Part shown: one piece after another, positions 33,443 through 45,379 of the stretch
Position numbering within the stretch: position 1 is the first letter of the stretch
How the letters are laid out: each line of letters begins with the position of its first letter
Assembly: GCA_002104905.1 (NCBI GenBank)
Contig: MCFE01000267.1
Span: 43,627 to 107,626, forward strand
Length of the DNA stretch: 64,000 nt
DNA from: Basidiobolus meristosporus CBS 931.73
Taxonomy: Eukaryota > Basidiobolomycota > Basidiobolomycetes > Basidiobolales > Basidiobolaceae
Direction of reading: 5' to 3'
Notes under the pieces: model-generated
The model's input: the letters and a program-made list of their open reading frames with translations, nothing else
Databases searched by the model: none
Told to the model about the DNA's origin: nothing
Position numbers and translations under genes: made by a program

Positions 33443-35883
33443 AGAAGGTGGGGGTAGGCCAGTTGCATATTTTTTGTGTCTTAGAGTCTCCAGGTGATTC
33501 TTCTTTTGGTCACAAACCATCTGTTAGCATAAGGTTCATGGTAAGGTTCTAGGATACCAGCTTCTATCTTCTTCTTAAGTAGGTCATGCACATCAGCTTG
33601 GAGTCCTCTGGGCAGTGGGTAAGGCTTGAATGATCATGGTGTGTGGGGCACTGTATGAATCTTGATAGGTTTTTCAACCAATGTCTTTAAGAGCCCCATC
33701 TCTTTGTCATTATATCAGAGAACCTCATCATGTCTTTTTAGGGCTTCTTCTAATAATAAGATCTCCTCTGGTGTTAGGTTTCCATCACCAATAATAAATT
33801 GTTTAAGTCTCTCAGGTGTCAGTGTATATCTTCTGGTGTTTCTTCTGGTGGTCTGATGTAATCTGCAGGTCAAGATCCATCAGTCAAAGGTGTAAGTGAT
33901 GGTGTAGTCTTCTGTTCTACTGTCTTGTATTTTGCTCAAGCCATAGCCATCTGCTCTTGTATACCTAATGAGCAGCTCTAAATGTTGGGGAGTATATTGT
34001 CAGGCTCCTCATCTTCTTACATAACAAGTTGTGTCTTCTGGCAAGTAGTATGTGTCCTCTTATTGTGGGGTGTTACACCATAGAACATTGACTGTAGCCC
34101 TGGGCTTGATCCTTGTATAGTGTACCACACTGACCCATTGGAATAATTGGTTGTTGTAGCCTTAGTATTGGTCTCCCATGGTCTGCCTACCAGAAGGTCA
34201 AAGTTTGCCTTCTAGCAGATAAAGTGGGGAAGCCAGACCTTAATTTGTTGTACTTCAATAGGGAACTTGTGCACTACACCATAGAGTGGACTAGATCCTG
34301 AGTTTACATCAGTCATGTTCCATCCAATATCTCTATCAACAGGCAGTAGCTCCTAGCTTCTAAGTGTCATCCAGAAGTCTAGCAATATAACACAAGTCTC
34401 TGAACCACTGTTAATATGGCAGTCAACAGGGTCATCATATATATACCCTTTCACCACAGCAGTTGCAACTGAGTAAAAAGTCATATTTTCAGTAGTGTTG
34501 TCATCCATTTGGTAGTCTTCATGGTTTGTCTGAAATATGTGGGTATCCATATGTTGAACAGCTTGTCATCTTGTTCTAAGCTGCTCATCTAAGGTCTTCC
34601 TAAACAATGGTGACACACTCCTGACTTCTCCAACAAACAAAGTGAGGTTCTGCTTCAGCAGCTTCTCAGTAATAAGTTGAGGGCTTGAGTAGCTTGCTAT
34701 CTTTGAGGTCATCTGAAAGTAAGGCAATGGGTTTTGAGTGGGCAGTATACCAGGCCTCTTGTCAATGATAACCTCAGGCTCTTCAATTGTGGTCTTCTAA
34801 GGATGGATTTGGCAGGTTCTTCAGGGAGGTGTCTTTTGGTAGCAAAGGCTTCAACTTTGTATTGTCTGTTGTCAGGGCTGCTTGTATTCACTGTATGAGT
34901 CCCAATAGGGGCATCAACAGTGATTTTCTGGTTGCTGAGTCAGATTTCTGGAAAAGAGCTCTCATCCCTCCTCTTCAGAAATAGGTGGGGATCCTTCTAC
35001 CTTCCCTGTCAGCAAGCTTTCCATCAGCATCAAACTGCACAGCTCTTTCTCTAAGTAGCTGACTAAGCTCTGAGCATTCTCTTCTTGCGTGCTGAGTAGA
35101 GTCACACCAAATGCAATGTTTTGGCAAAGGTCTTTGGCTCTCAGTAGCTACTTCAGCTGAGCCATTAATCTTTAGGGCTAGCTTATGTAGCTGCTCAGCA
35201 AGTTGGTCAATTCTGTTGGTAGTGTAAGTCTGATTGTCAGCAACAGCACTCCTTAGTTCCTTGGTTGCCTTGTCTGGCAGATTAGGCTTCAGCAGTCTCA
35301 TTAAGGTTGAAGTCTGCTTTGCCTCTAAGGGAACACATTTCATCTCTGCAAAGCATGGAATTCCAGACTTGTCATCCTTGGCTGCATGAAAGTCAACTTT
35401 CCTTGCCAAGTCCTGGTGAAGCCCTTGTGCAAGGTAAAGTGTCATGGTAGACTCAGCTATAGCCTGGGACTCTAGGAGTGGCTTAGCCATGTCTTCATAC
35501 TGTTGAATGAACTCTTCAAGTGGTAGCTTGGAAGGTCCGGTCCTTCCAAAGTGTCTGAGGTCTTCAACTTCATAGTATATCTGGGTCTACCATACTTGGT
35601 CCGTAGGTAGGTCTTCATTAAGGTCCAGTCAGTGAAGTGTCTCCTTGTCTGATAAGCTTAGTGGTAATATCATTGGTGCAGTAGTAGGGGAACTCTTCAG
35701 CCATTTCCTGTTCAGATTGACTGTACATCTTGCAGAGCTTGTCCATTTAAATATGAAGCTTTCCACATTCTTTCCATCAATCTGTGGGGCTCCATGCAAG
35801 AGTGGTAATGGCGTAGAGTTCATCTTGAGTAGGTAGGTTGGTGTTGTAATCAGGGTAATATTGGTAATCTCTTTTAAATACAT
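33443..35883 (-). pseudogene. Gypsy G3 gag, protease and start of reverse transcriptase
   Basis: Minus strand: gag N-terminus (from about 35883; APQIDGKNVESFIFKW), gag C-terminal half with a zinc knuckle-like CIWCDSTQHARREC (about 35080-35121, open 35490-34975), a low-complexity linker, a retropepsin-like stretch VDCHINSGSETCVI (about 34380-34440, Asn for Asp), and the RT start EAGILEPYHEPYANRWFVTKR (about 33480-33570). Stops and frame changes are frequent. Truncated at 33443. Confidence 0.75.
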
Positions 35884-35941
35884 GGATAATGGCTCAAATC
35901 TTCAGGTAAAGCTTGTTGAGTCATAGGGAGCTTGTATGAAC

Positions 35942-35961
35942 CCCCCACATTAGGTGCCAAA
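35942..35961 (-). other. Gypsy G3 primer binding site
   Basis: On minus, a few bases after the LTR end, TTGGCACCTAATGTGGGG begins with TGG, complementary to the CCA 3' end of a tRNA, as usual for Gypsy elements. The tRNA was not identified. Confidence 0.5.
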
Positions 35962-35963
35962 TA

Positions 35964-37028
35964 CATGGCGGTGTATAGGTCCTAGGGAGAGATATGTTCA
36001 ACACTTCTCAAGTGTTTTGTGTGTGAGGTGTTCACTGGGTGCAATAACCTCTGGCAAAAGCTTGCTAGGAATACTTGGGTTCTGTCTCTAATCTAATGTA
36101 ATGGGAAATAAAGCCACAAGCTTATCAAGAAAAACTATTGAGCTACAATCCCCTACTTAGTGGTGTCTTAACAAAAGTATGTGCTGTGCTCAGCATCCTT
36201 TGAGATGACAATGTACTAAAGCTTCCAAAGTCAAAATAACTGTAAACTCCACCAGCAGGGACTTGATAAGAATGCAGCTGTGGTCAATAGTTACAAAGAC
36301 AGAAAAGTATCTTTGCCTGTACAAGAATAAACTGGGGAAAGAATCAAATATAACAAAAGATACCTACTCTGAGTATTCCTCACAAGTAGTGCCTCCAAGG
36401 TCTGTTGGCTCTCAGTGAGGTTTCCTGGGAGTGACCTGTGGTCTGGGGTTGGAAGTTCAGGTAGCAGCAGGTAGCAGTGATCACACTAACAAACAAGTTG
36501 GTATATTGATAAGAGGGATGATGACTTATTGTTAAGGGATTGCCTCCCTTATATACTTTTCTTACTAAGTGATTACTAATCATAGTGCTCCAGAAGGTTC
36601 CAGAGATCAATAGAAATCTTAATGACATCAGAATGAGCTGAGAGTATTCTAAGTAGGTGCTGGAAGGTTCTAAGAAGCACAGCAAATCCAAGCAATCAGG
36701 AGTCAGTACTCTGAAACCTGTGCAACATAGGAATACCATATATGGTATGGAAATGGTAGGGATGGTAACATGGGTTGATTGTGTGTTATAGGTACTGGTG
36801 TGGATACTTCCCTAATATAGAAGCACTTACAGCTAGTAATCTTACATAAAGTGTAGGATAACTTATGCAATAAGGTAAGCAGGTGTGATAGTCAACTGGT
36901 TTATGAGATAGTACTGACCAGATAAGATAAATGGGATAAAACTAAAATCAGTGTAGTAGAGATCTCAGGAAGTAGAAAATATGGGAATGAGCATGTCTGT
37001 CAGTGTGTGTCACTGTGACCCCACTACA
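35964..37028 (-). repeat. Gypsy G3 5' LTR
   Basis: 1065 bp on minus, starting TGTAGTGGGG and ending near CACCGCCATG. Its outer flank ACGT (37029-37032) pairs with ACAT beside the 3' LTR (22547-22550). In H3 the intact site reads ACGC, so both flanks look like CpG-decayed products of one duplication. Confidence 0.82.
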
Positions 37029-37871
37029 ACGTGTCTATTTGTTCCTCAACGTTCAAGCCAAAGAGATTTGAATAAGCTTTTGCTTGAAACCACTAATGTA
37101 TTATGTGAAATATTGGTAGAGCTGAGTGGCTTCCAAGAGCAATATACTCAGGACTCATCAAGACAGCAGTTCCAAAGTATCTGACAGAGGGTAAGTGAGT
37201 ACCTTAAGGAATTAGGATGTGAGATTCAAGAGGACAAGTATCCACTGCAAGCAACTGCGTTAAGTTTGTGCCAGCACACCTTGCTTGACTGCTTACCATC
37301 CCCTGCAATGCCAGAGTACCAGTGCATGTCAGTCAAATCCATGCCAACACCATACACAAGAGCAGTTCCCAATGAGGCAACATGTGTCAGATCAATGTGC
37401 ACACTTCAGAGCAAAGCTAACAGAACTTGCTAAGCTGCTGATTTAGACACAAGTCTGTTGGAGCAGGCTAAGTTTCATTAATATATAACTTTGTATCAAG
37501 CTCAGCTAAGGGCTATGGAAAGGCATCAGGTTCTGCTTGCACATGCAGTTTAACCTGACCATCAACAAGTTACTAGTGGTGAACTGACTGACAATGATCC
37601 ACATAAAGTGTCTCCACCACCAGAGCCTTTGACAGGTAAAAGAAGTGTCAGCATATGTAGCACTTTGGCTGATTCTGTTATATCATATGGAGCTATTCAG
37701 CAAGGCCAAGCTCCAGCATTGCACTTATCAACTAGGAGGAAAAATGCTAACTACAAATACACAGGTAACCAAGATGGTAGTCAACAAGGAAGTACCTTGG
37801 GTGCGCAAAGTGAATCTCTACCTAATGCCAAAGTAGTAATCCCTGTGAGAGAAAAACCCAGGAGAAGATGA
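37029..37871 (+). pseudogene. Harbinger ORF1, 3' part, element H2
   Basis: Continues the ORF1 frame of 22205-22550 on the far side of G3. Blocks shared with H3 ORF1: EILVELSGFQEQYTQDSSRQQ, QVTSGELTDND, SPPPEPLTGKR and the C-terminal ESLPNAKVVIPVREKPRRR ending at 37871. Stops occur near 37185, 37435 and 37470. The basic C-terminus is retained. Confidence 0.8.
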
Positions 37872-38610
37872 TGCAATTGCATTGAATTGCTATCATTTGT
37901 TGTGATCCAAACAACACATTTTTTTGCAATCTGAATTGAGTCATGGTAAATCAGTGATCACTAATTCTTTGATATAAGTAATATCAAGGTTGTCTTACAT
38001 TTGTGACAGAGCCCCTATAGTAAATACCCTGCATAAATATACATCATCTGTAATAATAGTGCAGCTATTTGATCTGATTTGCACCTACACAATTGGTTGC
38101 ATGCTTGCTATGACACCTTGTCCAATCACTAAGTTTGGGGGTTTACTTACTCAATGGGCAAAATGAGATATTTGATAGCAAATCAGGTGACTGGTGTATT
38201 GGTCAATGAGCCAATTGGGAGCTAAGAGCTTCAGAATACTTTCAGCTCAATCATCCATTGATATACTGTCCAATTTGAGGGGTGGTAACCAAAATGGTAA
38301 GTATCACTTTAGTTTATAGTGTGATATGTATTTATTTCCATTATATTCAAGAAACATATCCAAATACTGGACTTTACCTACCACACTAGTTGTATCATAT
38401 TGCACACATGATGCAAACATTACAAGTTGGCAGAATCATATTTGCCAACATCATCATGTTGGATTGTGTCATAGCATATATGATTGTCCCACATAGTGCA
38501 AAATTGTCCAAGAGCAATCCTGCCTTCTAGTAGCTACACTATTGAGCCCAATCATTATTTGCAACAGCAGATTGCACCACACACCCTGGCACAGCATGAT
38601 GGAACAAGCT
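37872..38610 (+). repeat. Harbinger H2 ORF1-side non-coding end
   Basis: Reverse-complement counterpart of H3 44636-45379. No ORF. It ends CATGATGGAACAAGCT (38595-38610), matching the terminal GGAACAAGTC of the MITEs. The next bases TTA join T2 gene2. This completes H2, whose other end is at 21339. Confidence 0.75.
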
Positions 38611-39620
38611 TAATAATAATGAGTGTGAATTATGTAGTAATTCCCCTGGATAAGGGATAGGGAGGCAGAGACAGATATATTGGTGCAGCATTTATTAAGG
38701 AGAAAGCATAGATTAATATAAGAAGAACTCACTTACAGCAGCAGTGAAGGGCTTGAGCATGATAGAACCTATAGCTCTCTCAGTATCCTGTTACAAGCAG
38801 GGCTGGAAGCTTCAAGCAAGTAGCAAAGAGATGCCAGGTTGCTGGTAGAGTACTAGCAAGGGACAAGCAGACAAAAATGACTGCACTAGGGCAGCATTCA
38901 TCAAGGAGAAAGCAGAGTACATACAAGACGCACTCAGGCAAAGTAGCATTGAAAGACTTGGTAGTGGTAAAGGTAAAGAGATAAAGGTCTTGCCAAGCCA
39001 GAGGTAGGGAAGTGAGAGAAATGAGCTGCAGCTCTCAGCAATTTTTGCCATTAACCCACAGCAGGCAAATCCCATCATAGCCAAAAGGAATTACTAACAA
39101 GACTTCAGCTTGTTTCTCAAGAGCAGGAAGAGCAGCCAGCTGAGCTGCACTTCAGTGAGGTAGAGAAGTTAGCAGAGAAAAGCCATTTGTCTACCATGGC
39201 CTCCATATCCTCCAAAGTACACAGAGTGGAGATCCCATTGACAGACAAAGCAACAATGTCTAGAACTCAAAAGACTATTGCATTGGCTACAGTGGAATTT
39301 TGGAGCATGAATAGGCACACCAAGAGGTTGCAGCACTTCTTCATGGGCACTGCTTAAGACAATGCACTTGAATATTGCAAGTATTTATGAGAAAGATTGG
39401 CAGATATGGTCTAGACCTTTCTGTGACAGCTGAATACCAGGACGTATGGTAGTCAGTGAGTGAATAGTGGAATAAAGCTGCAGGGTTCCTACCAAAGTCA
39501 TGAGAAAGGGCATTACAGCAGAAATACTGATTGAATGGGGTATTTCAATGGAGTTACTTGTTCAATGTGGGGATGTGCTTAATAGTAAACTTGGTAAAGG
39601 GATTTAAATAGGCTAATACC
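38611..39620 (+). pseudogene. T-element second gene (gene2), 3' half, element T2
   Basis: Starts inside the first basic module (GCAGCATTTATTAAGGAGAA), then the second module (38830-38960) and the C-terminal domain matching SSKVDEFAEK, LTDKTTMSRAQKTI and ILIEW. All frames are interrupted. It was separated from T2 Tnp2 (20068-21338) by Harbinger H2. The intervening T2 sequence (Tnp2 5' half and gene2 5' half) is absent. Confidence 0.7.
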
Positions 39621-39985
39621 ATTTGCAATTGAGGTACAACTGAAGTTTCAATGGTAGTAAATTGGTTTGGATGCATGAAAAGTAAGAGAATTGGTTGAGT
39701 CAGGAAGTAAGTAGTCTGAAGAGGAGGCAATAGGCAATCAATATACCCAGTTGTAGGAGGTGACTTAGTGTCTGGGATCAGAAAATGAGAGAATTAGCAG
39801 AGGACCAATCATAAGCCACTTGTTTATTGTTATGATGAAGAATTTTCAGGAACTTTTTTGTGAAATCTGGGGTGCAGTTATTTCTCAACAGCTTTTGCAT
39901 GGTGTCCTGACAGAATCAATACCTCTTAGTCATAGAACTTTAATTTTGTGACAGCCTTTTGAAGGGATCACCACTTTTTTTTTTC
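39621..39985 (+). repeat. T2 gene2-side spacer and terminus
   Basis: Non-coding, ending TTTTTTTTTTCATTGGG. The following CAATTGACAAGATATG is Tnp2 of T1, and AATTG also flanks the other T2 end at 20063-20067. 39860-40380 is the inverted partner of 1-548. Confidence 0.7.
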
Positions 39986-41035
39986 ATTGGGCAATTGACA
40001 AGATATGACAGAGTATCTGCTACCTGAAGTACCTCTCACAGACTCCAATCAATATACCTACACTTATGCCACAGCACAAATGTAACAATTTGGTGAATGG
40101 GTATGTATTGATTCAGGTGTCTATCTGAAGCCACTTCTACCAAGATTACATTGGAAACAATGGGTGACATTTGTTGACATTGTAGGAATATTTATCCAGA
40201 AGCAGATTACCAATGCTAACTTGACACATCTACTGCTGTTATGCCAGCAGTTTGTGAAGGAATTTGAATTACTATACTGCAAGCCTAAAGCTGAGCATGT
40301 AGATCACTGCTGCTGCTGAATCTATTCTGTATTCCTTTTTGCTTAGTGTGTAGACACTATTGGGCCTTGCTTTACCTTTTGGGTGCTTCCTATGGAGCAG
40401 ATGTATGGGGAGATAGGAAGACAAGTCAAGTTGCAGGTACTACCATATCCCGGTTTCATCAAGAAAACTACCTTCAATTCTGTTCTGAATGTGATGAGTT
40501 GACACATGGACGCCAGCCAGGAAGAGTTGAAAAACACTGGGGACAGATGTGCACATGGTAATACTTATGCCTTAGGCATTAAGAAGCTAAGCAGCCCCAA
40601 TGCATGGGTGATCAGTTAAGTAATGCAAAGTTGGGTTGGGTGCAAGAAGCAGCTAATTTTAATAGGACCAATTTATCAAGGCATGCCAGGTTTCACTTGG
40701 TCACAAGCCAGTTCCAACACCATTCAAGATAGAGTTCACACAAACTAGTGCCAGAGCACATCTACAAGGGAGACTAAAATCCAGCAGGGAGAAGAAACAT
40801 ATTGGCTAAATATCAAGAAGTTCTTGGTGGATACTTGAGAGGTATTCATGGCAAAAGCGATGGCAACCAAGCATATGTTTGCAAGATGTATATGTTGGGC
40901 TATCAGTACACAGTCAAGTGTCTTGTCATATAAGGCAATCGGACGTATTAGCTGGTTAGGTCTGCTCAACCAAATGTAGAGCATCTCAATACCTTTAGAA
41001 TGCCATACTACTCTTGTCAAAAGACTGCCAATCAC
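39986..41035 (+). pseudogene. Tnp2-like transposase, 3' half, element T1
   Basis: Continues T1 Tnp2 from the IGKILQS position where the 5' half stops at 20067. Recognisable parts are the VDIVGIFIQKQITNANL block (about 40160-40220), GPCFTFW-like DNA (about 40360), CDELTHGRQPGRVEKHW (about 40480) and the ATKHMFARCIC C-terminal region (about 40860). Many stops. A deletion near 40895 joins to more distal 3' sequence. Confidence 0.72.
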
Positions 41036-41531
41036 CCTCATGTTTGAGCTTTAAAAGCTGTGGGGCTCCTACCTGAGTCATGGCAAAAGGCGTTTTGGCA
41101 GAAATACTTAGTAGATGGTGCATTTTAATGGAGTTACTTACTGTTAGGCTTAAAGTTAGTATTGGGTATAGGGACTTGTGCAGGCTTTTACAATTAGAAA
41201 TCAAGCCAAACCTGAAGGTTGGAAGGAAATGAACCAATCTGTGTGCTTGGAAAGTAAGAGCATTGTTTGAATCTGGAAGTAAGGAGTGTGACAAAGAGCC
41301 TGTAGTCAATCAATGTACAAAAGCATAGCTGGTGATTGAACATCCAGAATTCAAAAGTAAGAAAACTGGCAGAAAGCCAATTTAAAGCTACCTATGTATT
41401 GTAGTCATGAAATTTTTGACCACAATTTTTGTGATGTCTGGGTTGCAACTTGGTTGAAATGGTCTTTACACAGTGTGCTCATGGCATCAATGCCTCTTAT
41501 TCTCAGAATTCAAATTCTGTGATGGCCTTTT
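41036..41531 (+). pseudogene. T-element gene2 C-terminal fragment and spacer
   Basis: About 41040-41220 matches the gene2 C-terminus (KLWNQSVTAEILIEW and SVGYRDL region), followed by spacer to GATGGCCTTTT at 41531, where the CCCTATGAAA end of T4 starts. The terminal ~30 bp of this fragment are missing. 41240-41400 carries no recognisable coding sequence. Confidence 0.6.
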
Positions 41532-44500
41532 CCCTATGAAAGATAATTTGGTCCCACAGGTGGATCCAATCTGGATCAGCCATCAGGATCCTGTTTAGAG
41601 ACCATCATAATACCAGCAGCTTTGAATTAGTCCCTCCTAACAACCTTATGATGGGAGCATGATGGTGTTTTGCTAATTTTACAACCAAATAAAGGGATAA
41701 AACTTGACAATATTTTATTGGTGCTGTGACAATATTGGCATGGTATTGCTGCGGTCTTTTGGTGCTCTAAAGCTATTTTAAGTGGATCCAATTGGCCAGG
41801 ACATCCAATTGCCTTATATGGCAAGAAACTTGACTGTATTTTGACAGCCTACTGCAAGACTCTGATGGCATCATATTGGCAGGATGGTGGTCTACAGCTG
41901 GTTCTGTATAATGCTACCATAACATTTTACCAAATGGTATTTCCTTTTCTACCTCCCCTCGCGCAATTCATATATTCCACTGTAAAATCACCCCTCTTTA
42001 TTTGCTTTCTCACTACTACCTTGAGTGTTCCACATATAGTTTAAATCAAAAAGTAACTATGGCCTTCTGCTTACTAACCTCTAAAAATGGGCACAACTGC
42101 AGCAATTACATACTTCTGTCACCTCAACTTTGCGGCTTTTTAGTGAAATACTTGCAAAGTTGCCATATACCTTGTACTGCTGGTAATATAGACATCTTGC
42201 AAACATATGCTTGGTTGTTGTCACTTCTGCCATGAATACCTCCTGAATATCTGCAAAGAACTTCTTTATATTAAGCCAATATATTTCTTCTCCCTGCTAG
42301 ATTCTAGTCCCCCTTATAGGTATGCTCTGGCCTTGTTTGTGGGAATTCCATATTGAATGGTGTAGAAGTTTGCTTGTCACCATGAGATATCTGGCATACC
42401 TTGGTAGAGTTTTCCTGATCAAAATTAGTTGCTTGTTGCACCCAGCCCAACTTTGCTTTACTTAACTGATTACCCATGCATTGGGGCTGCTTAGCTTCTT
42501 AATGCCATAGGCATAGGTGTCTCCATATGCACATTTGTCCTCAGTAATTTTCAACTCTTCCTGGCTGTCCTCCATATGCCAACTTATCAAATCCATGATG
42601 GACCTGAAGGTAATATTCATGATGAGATTGGGATTGGGTAGTACCTGCAACATGACTTGTCTTCCTATCTCCCTACATATCCGCACTATAGGAAACTCCC
42701 AAAAGGTGAAGCAAGGCTCATTATTCTCCACACTGTGCAAGATGGAGCAGGGAATGGATACAGTAGTGGCAGAGATCTATGCATTCCACTTTATGTTTGT
42801 AGTATAGCCGCTCAAGTCCTGTCACAAACTCCTCATACAACAGCTGCAGATGCATCAAGTTGACATTGGTGATCTATGTCTGGATAAATATTCCTACAAC
42901 ATCCATATATGTCTCCCAATGCTTCCAATGTAATATTGGTAGGAATGGCTTCAAGACACCACTTGAATAAATATATATCTAGCTCATCCAGTCCTTGCAT
43001 CTGTTTTGTTGCATATGTCTATCAATATTAATTGGAGCCCATGAGAAGTACTTAGGGTAGTGGATACTCTGTAATATCTTGCCAATTCTTTCAGATTTCT
43101 CTGGTATCTCAAATGGCTCATTTAGCTTGAAGTGCCCCATGTACAACTTGGTTGTCAGTATAGGGATATTGTTGAAAAGAAAATGCACTGCTCTCAGTGG
43201 AAAGCTTTTGCTCCAACAGATATCTTGTATCTTACGTATCTCCAGTTTCCAATTGTTTCCATATTCTGGCCAATGGCTTATAGCTTGCCAACTTTGCTGC
43301 AATTGCATGCTGACTTCTGTACATTCTCTCTGTGGAAAGATGATGTTCTTAGTGCTGGTGTTTGGGTAATGATAATGTGTGTGAGTTATGGAGTAAGTCA
43401 CCTGGATCTCACACATTTGACAGCAATACCATCCATTGTACCTGGAAAAACCTGCTATCTTGCTGATGGCAGGAGTATCTCCAATGCAGCTAATAATATG
43501 CAAATTTACATGACAGCAATACACAGATATCTGCTGTAAAGCATACAAAATTCACCCATCAATGGATACAGGTAGCTATCAAGGTTAGACGGTGATTTAG
43601 GCCCAGATACTAGTGAGACTACCATCAGATCATTGCTCTGATACTGCAGGATGGGCAGCAGATTGAGATTGATGAGAATTGGTGGCCAGCAGGATTGGCT
43701 GGTAGAGTACTTGTCTAATGAGAATCCATCAAGTGCCAAGGCAAAGGCATGGTCATACATACCTTCAAAGTAGCCCTTGCTTCTTAGCTGTTTCCAATAT
43801 TTGCCATCAAATATATTTGATATGTTTGTGCTTGATCAAAACTGAGTGCAGTACTGTGTTACTTTGCAATATTTGTTGGACTGCATCAGCTTCCTCAGAT
43901 GGGGTATGATCAGAACATATCCAGAGTGTGAACAATGTTTTCCCTCAATGGTGGTGGATTCCTGATAATTTGGACATGTTGCAATGGTAGCATTTTTGGA
44001 TGTGAATGCCATGCAACTGTTAACATATGCTGGAATCAGGATAGTCTCTGCATCATATAATGCCAGCCATATGACAGTTGTCCACTTGTACCATGTACAT
44101 GGTTAGTTGCATCCTGGTAAGATTTTGGCATGAGGTAGAAATAAATCCGCAAAGCCCCCATTACTGCTATTAGTGGAAATGCATTACTTCTCTGGCCACA
44201 ACATTACATCATTCAACAGTAGATGGATATCTGGCCTCACTTAGCTCCACAAAGTATCCTTGGCATTTATTTCAACAGGTGTTGTCTTATTAAAATAGGG
44301 ATTTGACCAGGCTCAAATTTGGTACTCTTGTTAGGGGAGATAGGCTCAGTACCCATCAATGAACCTTCTTTGTCAGAGCTATCACTCTGCGTGCCATATT
44401 CAGAAGGCTGAGGTGAACCTAAGGGCATCACAAACTCACCTGACTCAGTTTGAGCAAGGTGACAAAGACTGCCAGGTGCTGGTACAGAAATATCAACTGG

Positions 44501-44635
44501 CTGGCAAAATAATGTTTGTACAGTAATGACCAATGAGTTGTCAAATATGACTTGGGTGGCAAAACACTGGTCATGAACCTTGTAATACTTCCTATGTTGT
44601 CTGCAAGCTTCATGGCTGAGAGGCTTGCTACAATA
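41532..44635 (-). pseudogene. Tnp2-like transposase, element T4, nearly full length but broken
   Basis: In minus order: N-terminal segment with LSHEACRQHRKYYK (44267-44635), CSHSGYVL-type Cys/His region, the first Asp block LDGFSLDKYSTSQSCW (43506-43760), the second Asp block GDTPAISKIAGFSRYNGW with WYCCQMC (42979-43548), WPEYGNNW, FKLNEPFEIPEK, then ENNEPCFTFWEFP and HMEDSQEELK (42462-42740), and a distal 3' region to the terminus (41532-42460). Several frame breaks lie between these. It is the most complete guide to the family protein order. The 5' end is cut by H3 inside the Cys/His region. Confidence 0.8.
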
Positions 44636-45379
44636 GACTTGTTCCATTGTACCGTGCCAGGGCGTGCGGCGCAATCCGTGGTTGTAAAGAACAATCGGGC
44701 GCGATATTATAGCTACCAGAAGGAAGGATTGTTCTTGGACAATTTTGCACTATGTGGGACGATCTTGCACACTATGGCACAATCTGACACGATGAGGTTG
44801 GAACGGATGATTGCGCCAACTTGTAATGTTTGCATCACGTGCGCAATTGGATACCGCTATTATGGCAGGTAAAATCCGGTATTTGGATATGTTTCTTTAA
44901 TGCAAATGGAAATAAATGTGTATCACACTATAAAAAATACACTAATACTTACCATTTTGGTTACCCTCACTCCAATTGGATGGTATCTCAGTGGGTAATT
45001 GGTCCAAAAGTATCCTGAAGCTGGCAGCCCCCAATTGGCTCATTGACTACTAAAAAAGCTACCTGATTTGCCATCAAATATCCCATTTTGCTCATTGAGC
45101 AAGTAAATCCCTGATCCTAGTGATTGGACAAGGTGTCATAGCCAGTACGCAAGCAATCATGTAGGTGCAAAACAGATCCAATAGCTGCACTGGTATTACA
45201 GATGACGTATATATATGCAGGGTGTTTATTTATAGGGGTTCTGTCTCAAATGTGAGACGACCTTGATATTACTTATATCAAAAATTTGATGATCACTGAT
45301 TTGCGACGGCGCAATTTTGATCGCAAAAAAAAAGGGTTGTTGGGATCATTACGAATGTGAGCAATTCAAAGCAAACGCA
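44636..45379. repeat. H3 left subterminal non-coding region
   Basis: About 740 bp between the left terminal repeat and the ORF1 stop, no ORF. The first 200 bp hold scattered TGCC, TGCG and GGCAC motifs like those phased in the MITEs. The counterpart in H2 is 37872-38610. Confidence 0.6.
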
